A DNA stretch of 64,000 bases, from positions 2,864,501 through 2,928,500 of the forward strand of contig VCCP01000006.1 in the NCBI GenBank assembly GCA_005765155.1. The letters are read 5' to 3'. The position numbers were made by a program, and so were the translations under genes. Below, one piece after another: positions 17,355 to 31,257 of this stretch. The stretch is from Zelopaecilomyces penicillatus. Lineage: Eukaryota > Ascomycota > Sordariomycetes > Hypocreales > Pseudodiploosporaceae. Positions within the stretch are counted from its first letter, which is position 1. Every line of letters begins with the position of its first letter. The notes below the pieces were generated by a model that saw nothing but the letters and a program-made list of their open reading frames with translations, was not told the DNA's origin and ran no database searches.

Positions 17355-20003
17355 GAGTATTATTATTTATATATTACTTTTTTACTATTTATATATTAAT
17401 AGCCTATATATACTCTATTATATATCCCTTTATTAACTTTATTATACCCTTATATATAAATTATAATATATTAGACTAGAATTATTTATAAGCTATTATT
17501 AATATAATAATAATTTAATTCCTTAATTAAATTAATTAATTATACTATATAAGATTAATCTAATTCCTTTAAATCTATACTTTTCTTTAAAGTATTATAT
17601 TTTAAATTATATACTTAACTATATAATATAATCTAAACTTCTTATCCTTAATCCCTTTAATATAGAAGCCAGTATAGCCTTTTATCCTATTTAAAATCAC
17701 TATTATTTATTAATTAAGTTATTATTTAATCGATTAATAGATAAAGCCTGATTTAAGGCTTCCTTAATCTTATATTTTAAAGGCTCTTTATAAATACTGA
17801 TATTAAATCTCTATAAAGCTAGCTGGTTTATATAGGGTAAGAGGTATACCTATACCTATACCTATATATACTCTGTATAATTAAAATACCTTTACGTTTC
17901 TCTATACCTTATATATTAAGCTTAGATAGTATTAATAGCTTTTTATTTATTATAAGGTATAGATAGCTATAAAGGTTTTTAATAATATTAGAATTATAAA
18001 ATTAAAGGAATAATTCTTTTAAATCCTAATAATTAAATTAATTAAGATATTTTATAATAAATAAGGGTCTTTTTATTAATAACTTTTTAAGTTATTAATA
18101 AGAATAAATATCTTTCTTATAAAATAATTTTACAGTCCTTAGCTTTTATAAAATAAGATATATATAAAAAAGCCTATACTATTATATAAAGTAATTATTA
18201 TAAGGTTTAAATAGTATAGCTTTATAAGTTAATAATAGAATTATAATTAAGGCTAACTAATATTATTTATTAATTAAATTAATAATTATATATATAATAA
18301 TAATAATTATATTATTAAGTTAAGCCTATTTAAAGAATTAAAGCTATTAATATATTTATATTATAATAGCTTTTTTAATATATATATACTTTTTTTATTA
18401 TATTATTTATTATACTAAATTAAAAATAATATAGAGATTTATATATCTATTAATTAAATAGGATTTTAGATCTTTATATATTATCTTAATAAAACTATTA
18501 ATTTATTAATTAAAGATATAGTATTTATTAAGATAATACTTTATTTATTATTTATATTAAGATATATATTCCTTTAAAATATATATTAAAAACATAATTT
18601 TAATAGCTATTATATATAGCCTTTATATTTTATTATATCTTAAAAAAATCAGTTTTTTATAATATATAAATAATAGTTTATTAAGCTTTAAATATAATAT
18701 CTTAATTATAATTATTAAGGCTAGAGCTTAGAGCTATATTAGCCTTAATAAGCTATTATTCTATCTTTTATATAATTAAATTATTATTAATTTCTTTAAT
18801 CTTAATATCTTTAATATTATTAAGAGCTATAAAGATATTTAGATCTCTTTTATATAATTAAATCTTTAATTTTACATTAATATTTATATAATAAATATAA
18901 AGCTAGCTATAGAAATTATAAAGCTATTTATAAAGCTATTAAAATCTGATCTCTTTTTTATATTAATAAAATTAAAGGTAAAATTTAAAAAGGATTTTTA
19001 ATTAATAATATTAATAACCTAAAAAAGATAAAGTTTAAAGTGATTAATTTTATATATATTATTTATATTAAAAACCTTAGGAAAATACTTTTATATAACT
19101 TCATACTATAACAAAGTCTATAAAATAGCCTTAAGTTTATTATTAAGAGAGAATTTTATATAATACTATAAGCTACCCTTTTTAAGGGCTTTAATAAAGG
19201 CTTATATTATTATAAGGCCTTTAAAGCTAGTAGTATAGAGCTTTTAATAGTTATTATAGATATCCTTTTAAATAAAAAAGCTAGCTTTTATAAGGCTTAA
19301 AGACTTTAGGATATTATATATCTTATAGATAGTTAGGCTATAGTTTTTAATAAGTATACCCTAAAGTATTTATTATAACTTTATATAATAATATAATATA
19401 GAATATATAAAGATATCTAATAATAATAAGTAATTATATTTACTTTTTATTATTTAAAAAGTCTATTTCTAGTTTAATTTTAGTATAATTAAAGTAATAA
19501 TCTTAAACTTATAATTTAATTATTTAATAAAAGCTTATTAAAGCCTTGAGCTAATAAAAGCTCTTATCTTACTCTATTATATATAAGAATATAGAAAGAT
19601 AGGGTTTTGATATTATTATTATTAAAATTATAAGGATTATATAATAATTTCTTTATTAAAGCTATATGATTATTATAATAAAAATTCTAAAGGAATTTAT
19701 AAAGCTTAAAAAAAGATATATATATTACTAATAATAGTGTCAAGGGTAGAAATAAAGCAGCTATATTATTAAAGTATTAAAAGAGATAAAATTATAATAT
19801 TATAAGTTAACTATAAAGGTGGAATTATAATAAGGTTATTATAGGGCTATATATAACTTTTATAGCATCCTTTAAAATACTAGCCTTATATAGCTAAATT
19901 TAGGTATATAGGTCTAGAGTAAAGATATATATATAGAAAATAAGCTATATATAGGCTATTAATATATAAATAATAAAAAAGTAATATATAAATAATAATA
20001 CTT
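17355..20003. mobile_element. 2.65 kb transposon with 57 bp near-perfect TIRs
   Basis: The sequence at 17,356-17,412 (starting AGTATTATTATTTATATATT) is repeated in inverted orientation at 19,946-20,002 with a single mismatch. The flanks ATAATAAAG (17,347-17,355) and ATAATGAAT (20,004-20,012) agree at 7 of 9 positions and could be a 9 bp target duplication. The terminal bases match those of the 575 bp MITE (AGTATTATTATTT), and part of the interior (19,030-19,100, 19,215-19,255) matches the element at 1-1,744. A protein-like trace can be read on the plus strand at about 19,215-19,370 (NKKASFYKA, then IIYLIDS, then VFNKYTLKYL), interrupted by RIP stops. I cannot assign it to a transposase family. 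Confidence 0.75.
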
Positions 20004-23000
20004 ATAATGAATAGTTTTATTATTTCTTTAAGTTTAATTAATTATATTTTTAAATATAATATAATTATTAAAGGTTCTTTATTATAAATTATATAATTTT
20101 ATTAATTATAATAAATTTAATCAAATAATATATAATTAATAATAAAATATTATTATATATTTATAAAAGATATCTTTTAAATATCTTTTTTAAATAATTA
20201 ATTTTAATAATTATATCTTTTTTAAGATTCTATTAAATTAGAATTAGTTTTATAATAAATATTTATTTTAATATTTTAAAAGCTAAGCTTTTTATATTAT
20301 TTTATTAATAAAAGATTTATTTATTTATTAATAAAATAAATAATTTAATTAAAATAAAAAAAAGAAATCCTTAATAAAACTTAATAAAATCTAGAAAGCT
20401 TTTAATTCCTTATATTTATATAAATATTTCTTATTTTATATAATTATAATCTTCTTTAATATTAAATATATAGCTTTTTTTATCTTAATAATAAATCTTA
20501 AATCTTAAATCTTAAATAATAATTATAATAAATATATATTTATTTATATTAATAAATAAATTAATCTGTTATAAATAATCCTTTTTAAAGCTTTTTAAAT
20601 ATATAAGGATATTATTTAAATCTATTATAATAAGTTTATTTAAAAGATATTCTAAGATTAAATTAATATAGTTTTAAAAGATTATAAAGAAACTTAATAG
20701 ATTAAATAATATAATAAATTATTTAAATAGATTAAATCAGATTTAAAAGATTATAAGATATTTATCTTTTTTTTATAATATAGATTTTATAGAAAATAAA
20801 ATAATTATTTAATTTTATAAATTAATAAAAATTTAATAAAGATTTTGATATCTTTTTAATTAATAATAATAAATATTAATTCTTTATTATAATTTATTTA
20901 AAGCTTAATAATTTATATATAATCTTTATCCTTTTATAGGTTTTTTCATAAAAAGAATAAATATAATTATTAAAAAGAAGCTAGCTTTAATTTATTCTTT
21001 AATTTTTATATTTTTTATAAATAATCTTAAGATATATTATATAAGAATTATTAAGATAGGCTTATTTATTATTTATTTAATTTAATCTAGATTTAAATAT
21101 AATAATTTATTATTTTTTGATATAAAGATAAATAATTAATTTTTTATTATTAAATAATATTATAAAATTATATAGTTTTTTAAAAAGCTATAATAAGATT
21201 ATTATTTATTTTATAAATATTAATAATAAAAGATTTATTTATATTAGATATTTTTTATTTTTATCTTTTTATTAATATAATAAATATAAACTTTATAATT
21301 ATAATAATATTTATATATCTTAATTAAATAAAGCTTTTTTTTATAATTATTTTATTTATTTAATTAATTTAAAATTCTTTTTTATTAATAATAAAATAAT
21401 CCTAAAATTAAATCTTTTAATAATTCTAGGATTATTTATATAATTAAAATAAAATCTTAATTATTAATATTTATTTATACCTTAATTATAGAATATATCT
21501 TATAATATTTAATTAATTGTATAATAATAATAAATATATATAATCTTAAAAAATATATTAAATTTAATCTTAATTATTAGATTATTTATTTATTAATTAT
21601 ATTATAATATTTATATTTTAAATTAATTTATATATTTATAAAAATAATAAAGTTTAAAAGAATAAAAATTAAAAATAAAAATTTATTTAATCTAGCTTTA
21701 ATATTTAATTTTTGCTTTATTATAATCTAGTATTAATCTTTTTTAATGCTATTTTATAATTAATCTATCTTTAAATAAGATTTAATTTAAAGATAAGTTA
21801 TTTCTCTTATCCTTTAAATTTAAGTTAGATATTATATTAAAATTAATAATATTAATATTAATAAAGTATTATAAGTATATAAGATAAAATTAATCTTATA
21901 TATATTCTTAGTTTTTATAATAAATATAGATCTTTTTTTTAAATTAATATTTTAATAAATATTTATTTTATAGCTTAATAATTATCTTTAATAGAAATAA
22001 TATAACTCTTATTTTAATCTTATTTATATCTTATATAATAATTAATTATAATTATTATAATAATATTAATTATTAAAGTATCTTTATTAGCTTAAATAAG
22101 GATAATTATATATAAAATAGGATTTTTTTTTTTTTTTAGATTACATACTTTAAGCTTTATAATAATCTATTAATAATAAAATATAATTATAATATAATTA
22201 ATATCAGAGATATTTTATTTTAAATAAATATTATATATATATAAGCTTAATATTTAATAAAGTTTTCCTAATTTTATTAAATTAAATTAGATTGATTTAT
22301 TTATTATTAAAAGCTTTTATATAAAAAAGGATTCTTTTAATTATTATTTAATATATTTTAATTTAATCTAGATTATATTCTTATAATAAGAATTATTAAA
22401 TATTAATATTATATATTCTAAAAGCTTATTTAAATTATATATCTAGTTTAATTTATTTATTAAATAAAACTTTTAGATATATCTTTAAAAGAATATTAAT
22501 ATATTATTTTAAATAAAATCCTTAATAATAATAAATGTATAATAAATGGCTATTAATTAAGCTAGAAAGGTATTCTTATTATTATTAAATAATTAAAATA
22601 AGAAAAGAGATATATATTTTAAATAATTAAATTTCTTTATTTTTTTCTTTAGATTATTGATTTTATAATTTTAATTAATAATTTATATTTTTATATAAAA
22701 AATAGCTTATTTATTTTCTTATAATTAATTATATAAATCTTTAAAGATAAATAAGATAAATTATTAATATTCTAATATAATTAATTATGCTATTTTAAAG
22801 AATATATCCTTTCTTTTAATAAAATATAAAAAGAAGTTTATTAAAAATAATAAACTAGCTTTATAATTATTATAAATGAATATTAATAATAATATTAATA
22901 AACTTAAAATAAGAAAGAAATCTTTATTATAATCTCTTTTTTTATATTAATAAAGCCTGATTTAGGCTTATCTTATCTTTATATTTAAGGCTTAAGCTTT

Positions 23001-26000
23001 TAAGCTTAAGTTTAAAATAAAGATAATTATTATTTTAATATTTTTAATAATTATATTAAATATATTAAAAGGAATTTATTTAATCTTTTATATTAATTTA
23101 ATAAAATAAATATTAAATAAAATAATAAGGATATTATATAAAAGAAAAGGGATTTTAATTATAAAGAAAAATTAAAAAAAGGCTAGAGATAATAAATATT
23201 TATAAAATAAAATAAAAGATTTTATATAAAAGCTATTAAAAGATAAAATACAATTATAAATATTAAATCATTTTAAAATAAAATAAGATAATATTTATTA
23301 TTTTTATAATTTTATATTATAAAAATATTAAATTAAGATATTAATATTAAATATTATATATTTTTATACTAAACTTAATTAAATCTTATAATATATAATA
23401 TAATTATAATATATAAAGAAAATAATATAAGAATTAATTTAATAAAAGATTAATAAAATAATAAATTAATAATAAAACCTTATTTATTAAGAATTAAAGA
23501 TAGGAATTCTTTTAATATTATAATAAATAATCTTTATAATTAAGGATATATAAGCTAGATAAGAAAACTATTATCTTTTAATTACTTTATTTTTATTATA
23601 TAATAATAAATTATAAATAAAAAAAAGGATAATTATTAATTTAAAATAATTAAATAAAATTATTATATTAAATATTTATTTCATTCTTTTAAATATAATT
23701 TATATTAATATTTTCTATTAATTCTTAATACATAATAAATATAATAATAAAATAATTATAATTAATTTATAATAATTAATAATATTATATATTATAATAA
23801 TAGAATTAAAAATAATCTAGCTTTTTTATAATAATTTATAAATTAAAGATTATTATAAATATTTATATAAAATACTATATCTTTTAAAAATCTATAATTA
23901 ATAATTTTATTTTTAAAATCTTTTTATATATATTTATTAATTAAATTATTAAATATTGAATTAATATATCTAATATAAATATAATAAAGAATAAAATAAA
24001 AATATTAAAAAAGATAAAAATATTCATTATATTTATTAATCTGAAAATATATTTAAAAATAATAATCCTTAAAAATAAATAAAATAAGATTAATAAATAA
24101 ATTAAAAAAAGATTATTTTAAATATTCTTATTTTTTATTAATTTTTTTAATTATATAATTAAAAAATCTTATTTAAATTAATATTAATAAAAAAAGAATT
24201 ATTTAAAATATTATAATAATATTTAATAAAAAAGATAATATTATATTATTATAATTTAATAAAATCTATTTTCTTTAAGGTTATTATAAATAAATAAGAA
24301 ATAGGATCTTTTATTCTTTATTTTAAAAATAATATAAAAATAATAAAAATATATTAATTTAATAAATATAATTAACTATATTAATATTAGATTTAATAAA
24401 AAAAAATTATTAATTTATAATAAATTTTATTTTATTAAATAAATATAAATTAAATATATATTATATTTTAAAAAAAAAATTATATTTAATATATTATTAT
24501 TATATTTAATTAAAGATAAATAATTTTATAAAAGAATCTATAAAATATTATTAAAAAAAGAAAATTTAATAATATTTAAAATAAAGATATATATTATTTT
24601 ATAATAATGATATTAATTAATAATAAAAAAAGATAAATTTATTAAAAAGTATATAAAGAATAATATATTTATTAAATAATTAAAATAATTAAAATAATTA
24701 AAATAATTAAAATAATTAAAATAATTAAAATAATTAAAATAATTAAAATAATTAAAATAATTAAAATAATTAAAATAATTAAAATAATTAAAATAATTAA
24801 AATAATTAAAATAATCAAAATAATTAAAATCTAAAAATCTAATAAAAAGAATAATATAAAAAAATAATTTTTAATAATCCTTTAAAAGATAAATCTAATA
24901 AATAAGGTTTATATTAATAAATAAATTCAAATATTCTAAATAATATAATCTATTATATTAATAATAATTATAAAGTATTATAATTAAATATATATTAATA
25001 ATTAATTAAGATTAAATTAAAAAAATAAAAATTAAAGATATATATATGTATTTTAAATTATAATTTAAGCTATAATCCTTATTATTAGATTATATTAAAA
25101 ATTATAAGCTTATTTATTAAATTATACTTTTAAAAATAATATTAAACCTAAAATTGTTTTTAAAATTATAATTTAATTCTATATAATTTTAAACCTTTAA
25201 TATATATTTTATAATATTATATAATTATATAATTAAGAATTATTATATAATCTTAATTATTAGATTCTAATATAATATCTCTTTTTTATAAGATCTTATC
25301 CTCAAAGCTTATAAATATACTTTTCTTTTCTTTTAATATAGTTATAAATTATAATATTTATATTATATTAAATTATATCCTATAATATTAGATTATATTA
25401 GAAAGTCTTAATATTCTTTTATAAAGATTAATAAATATTGTTTATATGAATTAAAGGTATAAATATTATTAATAAATTAATAATAATATTATATTCTTAT
25501 TATTTTAAATAAAAGTAATCTTATTATATTATAAATAATAATAGTTATTATATAATATATATAAAATAAAATTATTTATATAATAGTATTTTAATAATAG
25601 TCTTGTATTTATATTATCTTTATATTTTATTTTTTAATTCTTATTAATAATAAAATAATAAAATAATAAAATTTTTTAAAAAATAAAAATCCTTATTCTT
25701 ATTTTTATTTAATATAATAATTAATATAATAACCTTATAATTGTTTTATTTCTTTTTTAATTATTATATATAATAATTAATTATAATAATAAATAGTTTA
25801 ATATTAAACCTAAAATAATAACTTTCTTTTAATTTATTAATTCTTTTATCTTTCTTATAATTATTTAATAATATTATTTTAATTAATAATCTTTTTATAT
25901 AAATGAATAAATCTAAAGAATATATATCCTTTATATTATTATATTATTATAAGTATATAATATTATTATAGCTTATATATTAATTCTTAAAAAGGTATTT

Positions 26001-26105
26001 TTAATAACTAGCTAAAATATTTATATTTATTAAATAAGAATATCTTTATTAATAATTAAAAAAGCTATTATATTAATAATATAAAATCGATTTAAATATT
26101 TAATA
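20004..26105. other. AT-rich stretch, mostly unreadable
   Basis: 6.1 kb of RIP-like A/T sequence between the TIR element and the outer Gypsy LTR. It holds the 10 bp tandem array at 24,674-24,829. No gene, domain trace or terminal-repeat pair was recognised. Confidence 0.7.
24674..24829. repeat. Tandem array of a 10 bp A-tract unit, about 15 copies
   Basis: AAAATAATTA repeated about 15-16 times with a single substitution (ATAATCAAAA near 24,816). One A-tract occurs every 10 bp, close to one helical turn, so the DNA should be intrinsically curved. No protein-coding role is apparent. Confidence 0.95.
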
Positions 26106-26311
26106 ATTATTATAATAGGATTAGATATCTAGATATTTAATTATAATATATAATCTAGAAGATTATTAATTATTAAGGCTTTAATAGCCTTTTATATATA
26201 AAGGGTATAAAAAAAATAACTTAGCTTAAGTATAAATCTTATTATTAATTAATTAATTAAAGCTATATAATTCTATCTAATTATACATAGAATTCCTTTT
26301 ATAATTCTTAT
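26106..26311 (+). repeat. Left LTR of the outer Gypsy element
   Basis: About 200 bp that recur at 38,608-38,808, sharing TTATAATAGGATTAGATAT, TTTTAATAGCCTTTTATAT and AGAATTCCTTTTATAATT. The end is placed where similarity stops. The following TTATACTT.TTTTTATA is shared with the inner element's left LTR junction, which suggests related primer-binding regions. Confidence 0.8.
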
Positions 26312-29300
26312 ACTTTTATTTATAGCTATTTAAGAATAATAATACTTTTAATTAAAATTATAAGGATTAAAGAGATTAATACCCTTTAACTTTATTTTTA
26401 AGTAGCCTAAGATCTTAATATCTTTATTATAAATATTCTATTAAAAAGAAGATTATAATTTAATTAAAATTATAATAATTTAAATAATTTTTAATTAAAA
26501 GGATTAAAGATTATTAATATTATAGTTTAATAATATTATAGAAATATTAATAATAAAAAGAAATAGATTAATAATCTTATTTAAGCCTTTTAAATAAGCT
26601 TTAAGTGTTTAAAAAAGGAAGAATATTAAATTATTTTAATCTTTAAAAATATAAAAAATAAATATAAATCCCTTTAATTAAATAAGATATAAAACTATAT
26701 TAAAATTAAAAAAAAAATCAAAAAAACTAATTAAGAATATTTTTAAAAATAAAATAAAATTTATTTAAAAGATTTTATTAATTAAATAACTAAGATTTAT
26801 AATACTTTTAAAAAAGCCTAATAATATAATTATTAATCTCTTATAAAATTCTATTTATATTTATTCAATTTAAAAGCCTATTTTATAAAGATAATTAAAA
26901 AGGAATTAATTATATAATATTTTATTAAGCTTAAATTAAGGTTATAAAAGTATATTTATCTTTATAAATAAGCCTTTTTTAAGAATTAAAATAAAATAAT
27001 ATAGAAAGTAAAAAGGTTTTAATATTATTTAAGAACCTAGAAAAAGAAAAAAAACCAGAATCTATAAAAAAGATTAAATAAATAATAGAAATAAAGCCTT
27101 AAATAATAAACTAAAAAGGGATTCTTTTTAAGATTATAAGATAAATAAAATTATAATAAAGATTAATTAAATTAAATTAATATATAATTAATAATAATTC
27201 TATATTAAAAAGGCTTTTATTAATATTAAAAAGATTATAAAGTAATAGAAATAGCTATCCTTATAAAGAGAATAATTAAAGTAATAATTAAAAAGATAAA
27301 AAAAATAATTAAATAGATTATTTTATTATTATAATCTATTATATATATAATAAAAAGGGGTATATTATATTAGATTACTTTAATTAAATTATTAATATTA
27401 TTAAAATAAAAGATAATATTAAAATAAATCTCTTAGCTTTAATTAAAGAAATTATTATTAAAATAATAATCTATTTTTATATATTAATAATAAAAATAAA
27501 AAAATACTGATTAAAATATATATAAATCTGGATATATATATTAAATTAAATCTTATTAATAAAGTATTTATTAAAATAAATAGGTTATAATAAATATTAA
27601 TAAAGGATTTATTAAAGCTTTAAATAATAAATAAATTAAGAATCTAAATATATAATATATAAGAAATCCTATTTATTATTATAGATTTAAAAAAAATTAG
27701 ATAAAGTTTTATTTAAGTATATCTTAATATTAAGATCTAAGAATAAAAGATAGTTTAATATTACTAAGGCTAACTTATTTATAAGACCTTTAAATCTATT
27801 TAAGTATTTATATTAAATATTAATAGTTTAATTAAAAATAAGAAAATATTAAAATCTAATAACCCTATAAGTTTATATAAGCCTATTAAAATAAAATAAT
27901 AGTTTTTTTAATTATATACCTTTTAAAAATATTACTATTAATAGATAAAGATTAAATAAATTAAATAAAAAAGATAAAGAAACTATCTTAAGAATTATAG
28001 AATTACTTAAATATATTTTAAATAGATTAAATAGGTATATTATTATTCTAAAAAGCTATAGATTATATAATTAATCTACTTTTAGATACTATCTCTTTAT
28101 ATAATATAATCTATTTTTTATTATAAAGAGAATTAAAAAAGCTTTATATTTATTTAGATAAGAATCTAAAAAAGATATAAATTTACTTATTTAAAAGCTT
28201 AATAAGGGTATTAATTCTATTTCTTTTAAAAAAGAATAAATCTTTATAATTATATATAGATTATTAGGGTTTTAATAGAATTATAAAGAAGAATTATTAT
28301 ATATTATTCTTTATTTTAAAGATCCTGGATCAAATTATAAATATAAAATTCTTTATAAAAATTAATATAAAGGATATATATTATTAAATCTAGATTTAAA
28401 AAGAGAATAAATAAAAGATAATATTCTAAACCTATTATAATTATTATAAATACTTAATAATACCCTTTAAATTAATTAATATATTAATAATATTTTAATA
28501 TTATATTTATTAAGCTTTAAAGAAATTAATTAATATAATATTCTAGAATTATAATACTATTAAATATACTTTTAAAAAGTAATAAAAATAATAAAAAGCT
28601 AAAGAAAGTATAATTAATTATAATTAAATATCTAATATTTAAATAATTAAAAAAAGCCTTTTAAAAACCTTTATTATTTAGATATTTTAATCTATAATAG
28701 TAAATCTATTTTAAAACTAATATCTTCTGATTTATAATAATAGGAATTATATTATAATAAGATAATAAAAGTAGATAATATTTAATTATCTTTTAATTAA
28801 GAAAGTTTATTAAAATAAAGATAAATTATAGAATACCTAATTAAGAAATATTTATTATTATTTATTTATTTAAATATTAATAAAGATATATTAATAAAGT
28901 AATAAAATAAATAAAGGTTTTAATTAATTATTAAAATCTTTAATCCTTTATAAGCTAGATTAAACTATTAGAAAGATAGATAAGGTAATATATAATATTA
29001 ATATTATATAATTTTATTATTAAATATTAACTAGGGAAATCTAACCTTATAAATAAGCTATTAAAAAGATTAAACTATAAGGATAAAGCCCTATTAAATA
29101 ATAACCTACTCCCTATATTATAAAATAGGATAATTAAATCTATAAAGATTTAGATTAAGTTTATTAAAATATTAATAGATATTTATAATAATAAAAGCAA
29201 AAGGCTTTTAAACCTAACCAGATTAATTAAATAAATTAAATAGATTATTAATAAGATATAATAAATACCTATATATATAACTTAAATAACCCTTTATATA

Positions 29301-31073
29301 AAGGTTATATTTAATAAATAAGCCTTAATCCTTTTAATAGTATTTATTAAGGATATATAAAGCAAAGATAAGAAGATATTAAGATAAAAAGCTATATTAT
29401 TAAAATAAAAAGATAAAGAAAAGAATATTATATAATTTATAAATATATAAAGCTTAATTAAATACTAAGACTATATCTACATCTTTAAAGAAATTTTATT
29501 AAGAAATAAGTTATTATAACTCTATTATAATAATCCTTATATAAACTATTTTAATATAAATCAAACCCTTAAGCTTTTATAGTATAAGTTCTATTAATAT
29601 TTTATAAATTAAAAGATCAAAGAATATATTATTAATTATAATATTTATTAAGGAATAATACTATAATATTATTATCTATATAGATATCTTAATTCCTTAT
29701 TAAAATCAAGCTAATCCTAAAAAGAAATATTTATAGATTTTATTATAGGATTTCTATCTATTATATTTAATAAAAGAGATATAAATATAATCCTAATAAT
29801 TATAGATTAATATATAAAGTACTATCTATTTCTTTTAATAAATACAATTATTATTATAATAAACCTTATAGAATTATTTTATTAAGAGATAAAATTAAAA
29901 TATAAGATATTAAAAAAGATTATATTAAATAGATATCCTATCTTTATTAATAAATTTTAATTAGAATTTTATTATATATCTTAAATAAAAAAAAGGCTTT
30001 TAATAATATTTTATTCCTAAATTAATAAATAAATTAAATAAATAAATTAAATATTAAAATATTATTTATATTAGTTCTTAGTAAAAGAATAAATAGCTTA
30101 AATAAAGCTTCTTTAAATAATATAATTTATTTATAACTTTATAACCTTTATAATAATTAACTATTCTTTTAATAAAGTATTATTTAATTATAAATCAGGT
30201 TTTTTAAATATTAAGAATAATATTATAAAAAAAAAAGATATTAATAATATAAAGCTAATTAAAGAAATTAATAAATATATAAGAAATATTAATAAAATAT
30301 TAATAATAAATAATTAAAGTTTAAGCTAAAAACTATAATAAATTATATATACCTTTAATACTTTAGAAAAAGGATATAATTATATTAAATATAAAGAATC
30401 TATACTTAAAGATAAAAAGGAAATTAATATTAAGATTTATTAATTTATTCTAAATCTTATAAAAAATTAAAATATAAATATATTATTTAATATTATTTAA
30501 ATAATATTTATAGATTTATAATATATTTTATATTAATCTATTAGAATTAAAAATATAATAAATAAAGGATATTAATAATAGCCTATTAATATTAAAATTA
30601 AAAGATAAAAAGGAATAAAAGATTAAAAAAATTAAAGATTAATTAAAAATTAAAAGAGAATTATATTATTTAATTAAATAATTAGATTAGCCTTTAAAAG
30701 ATAATTAATAGGTTTTAATTAATAAGATAAATACTTTAAAGCTAATGAAAATATTTAAAAAGAATTAAATAAAAAGAAAGTATAAGCTAAATAAAGATAT
30801 AATATAATAAGATAAAAATATTATAAAATTATAATTATAAATAAAAAGAATTTAGAAATTATATATTAAAGAATAATATTTTATTTTATACCTTTTAATC
30901 TATTATAAATAAATAATAAAAAGATAAGAAAAGGATATAAATAATATAATAAAAAGCCTTTTATTATAAAATAAAACTAGAAATTAAAAATTAAAATTAA
31001 TAGTTTAATAATATATTAATAAACTCTAAGCTATATTTATTTAAAATTAAATAATTATATATATTTAAGCTTA

Positions 31074-31257
31074 TTATTATAATATTATTATAAAGTATAA
31101 TATATAATATATAATTATAATCTTTATTTATAGTATTATAAGTTATTTACTTAAAATATATAGAAATAAATATAAGCCTTAATATTAATATAATTATTAA
31201 AATTATTAATTCTTATCTATTTATTATAAATCCTAAATTAAAATCTTTTTGTAATTC
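31074..31257 (+). repeat. Left LTR of the inner Gypsy element
   Basis: About 184 bp matching 37,335-37,520, including AAAATATATAGAAATAA.TATAAGCCTTAATATT and AATTATTAATTCTTATCT. Its insertion point lies downstream of the outer element's chromodomain region. Confidence 0.85.
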
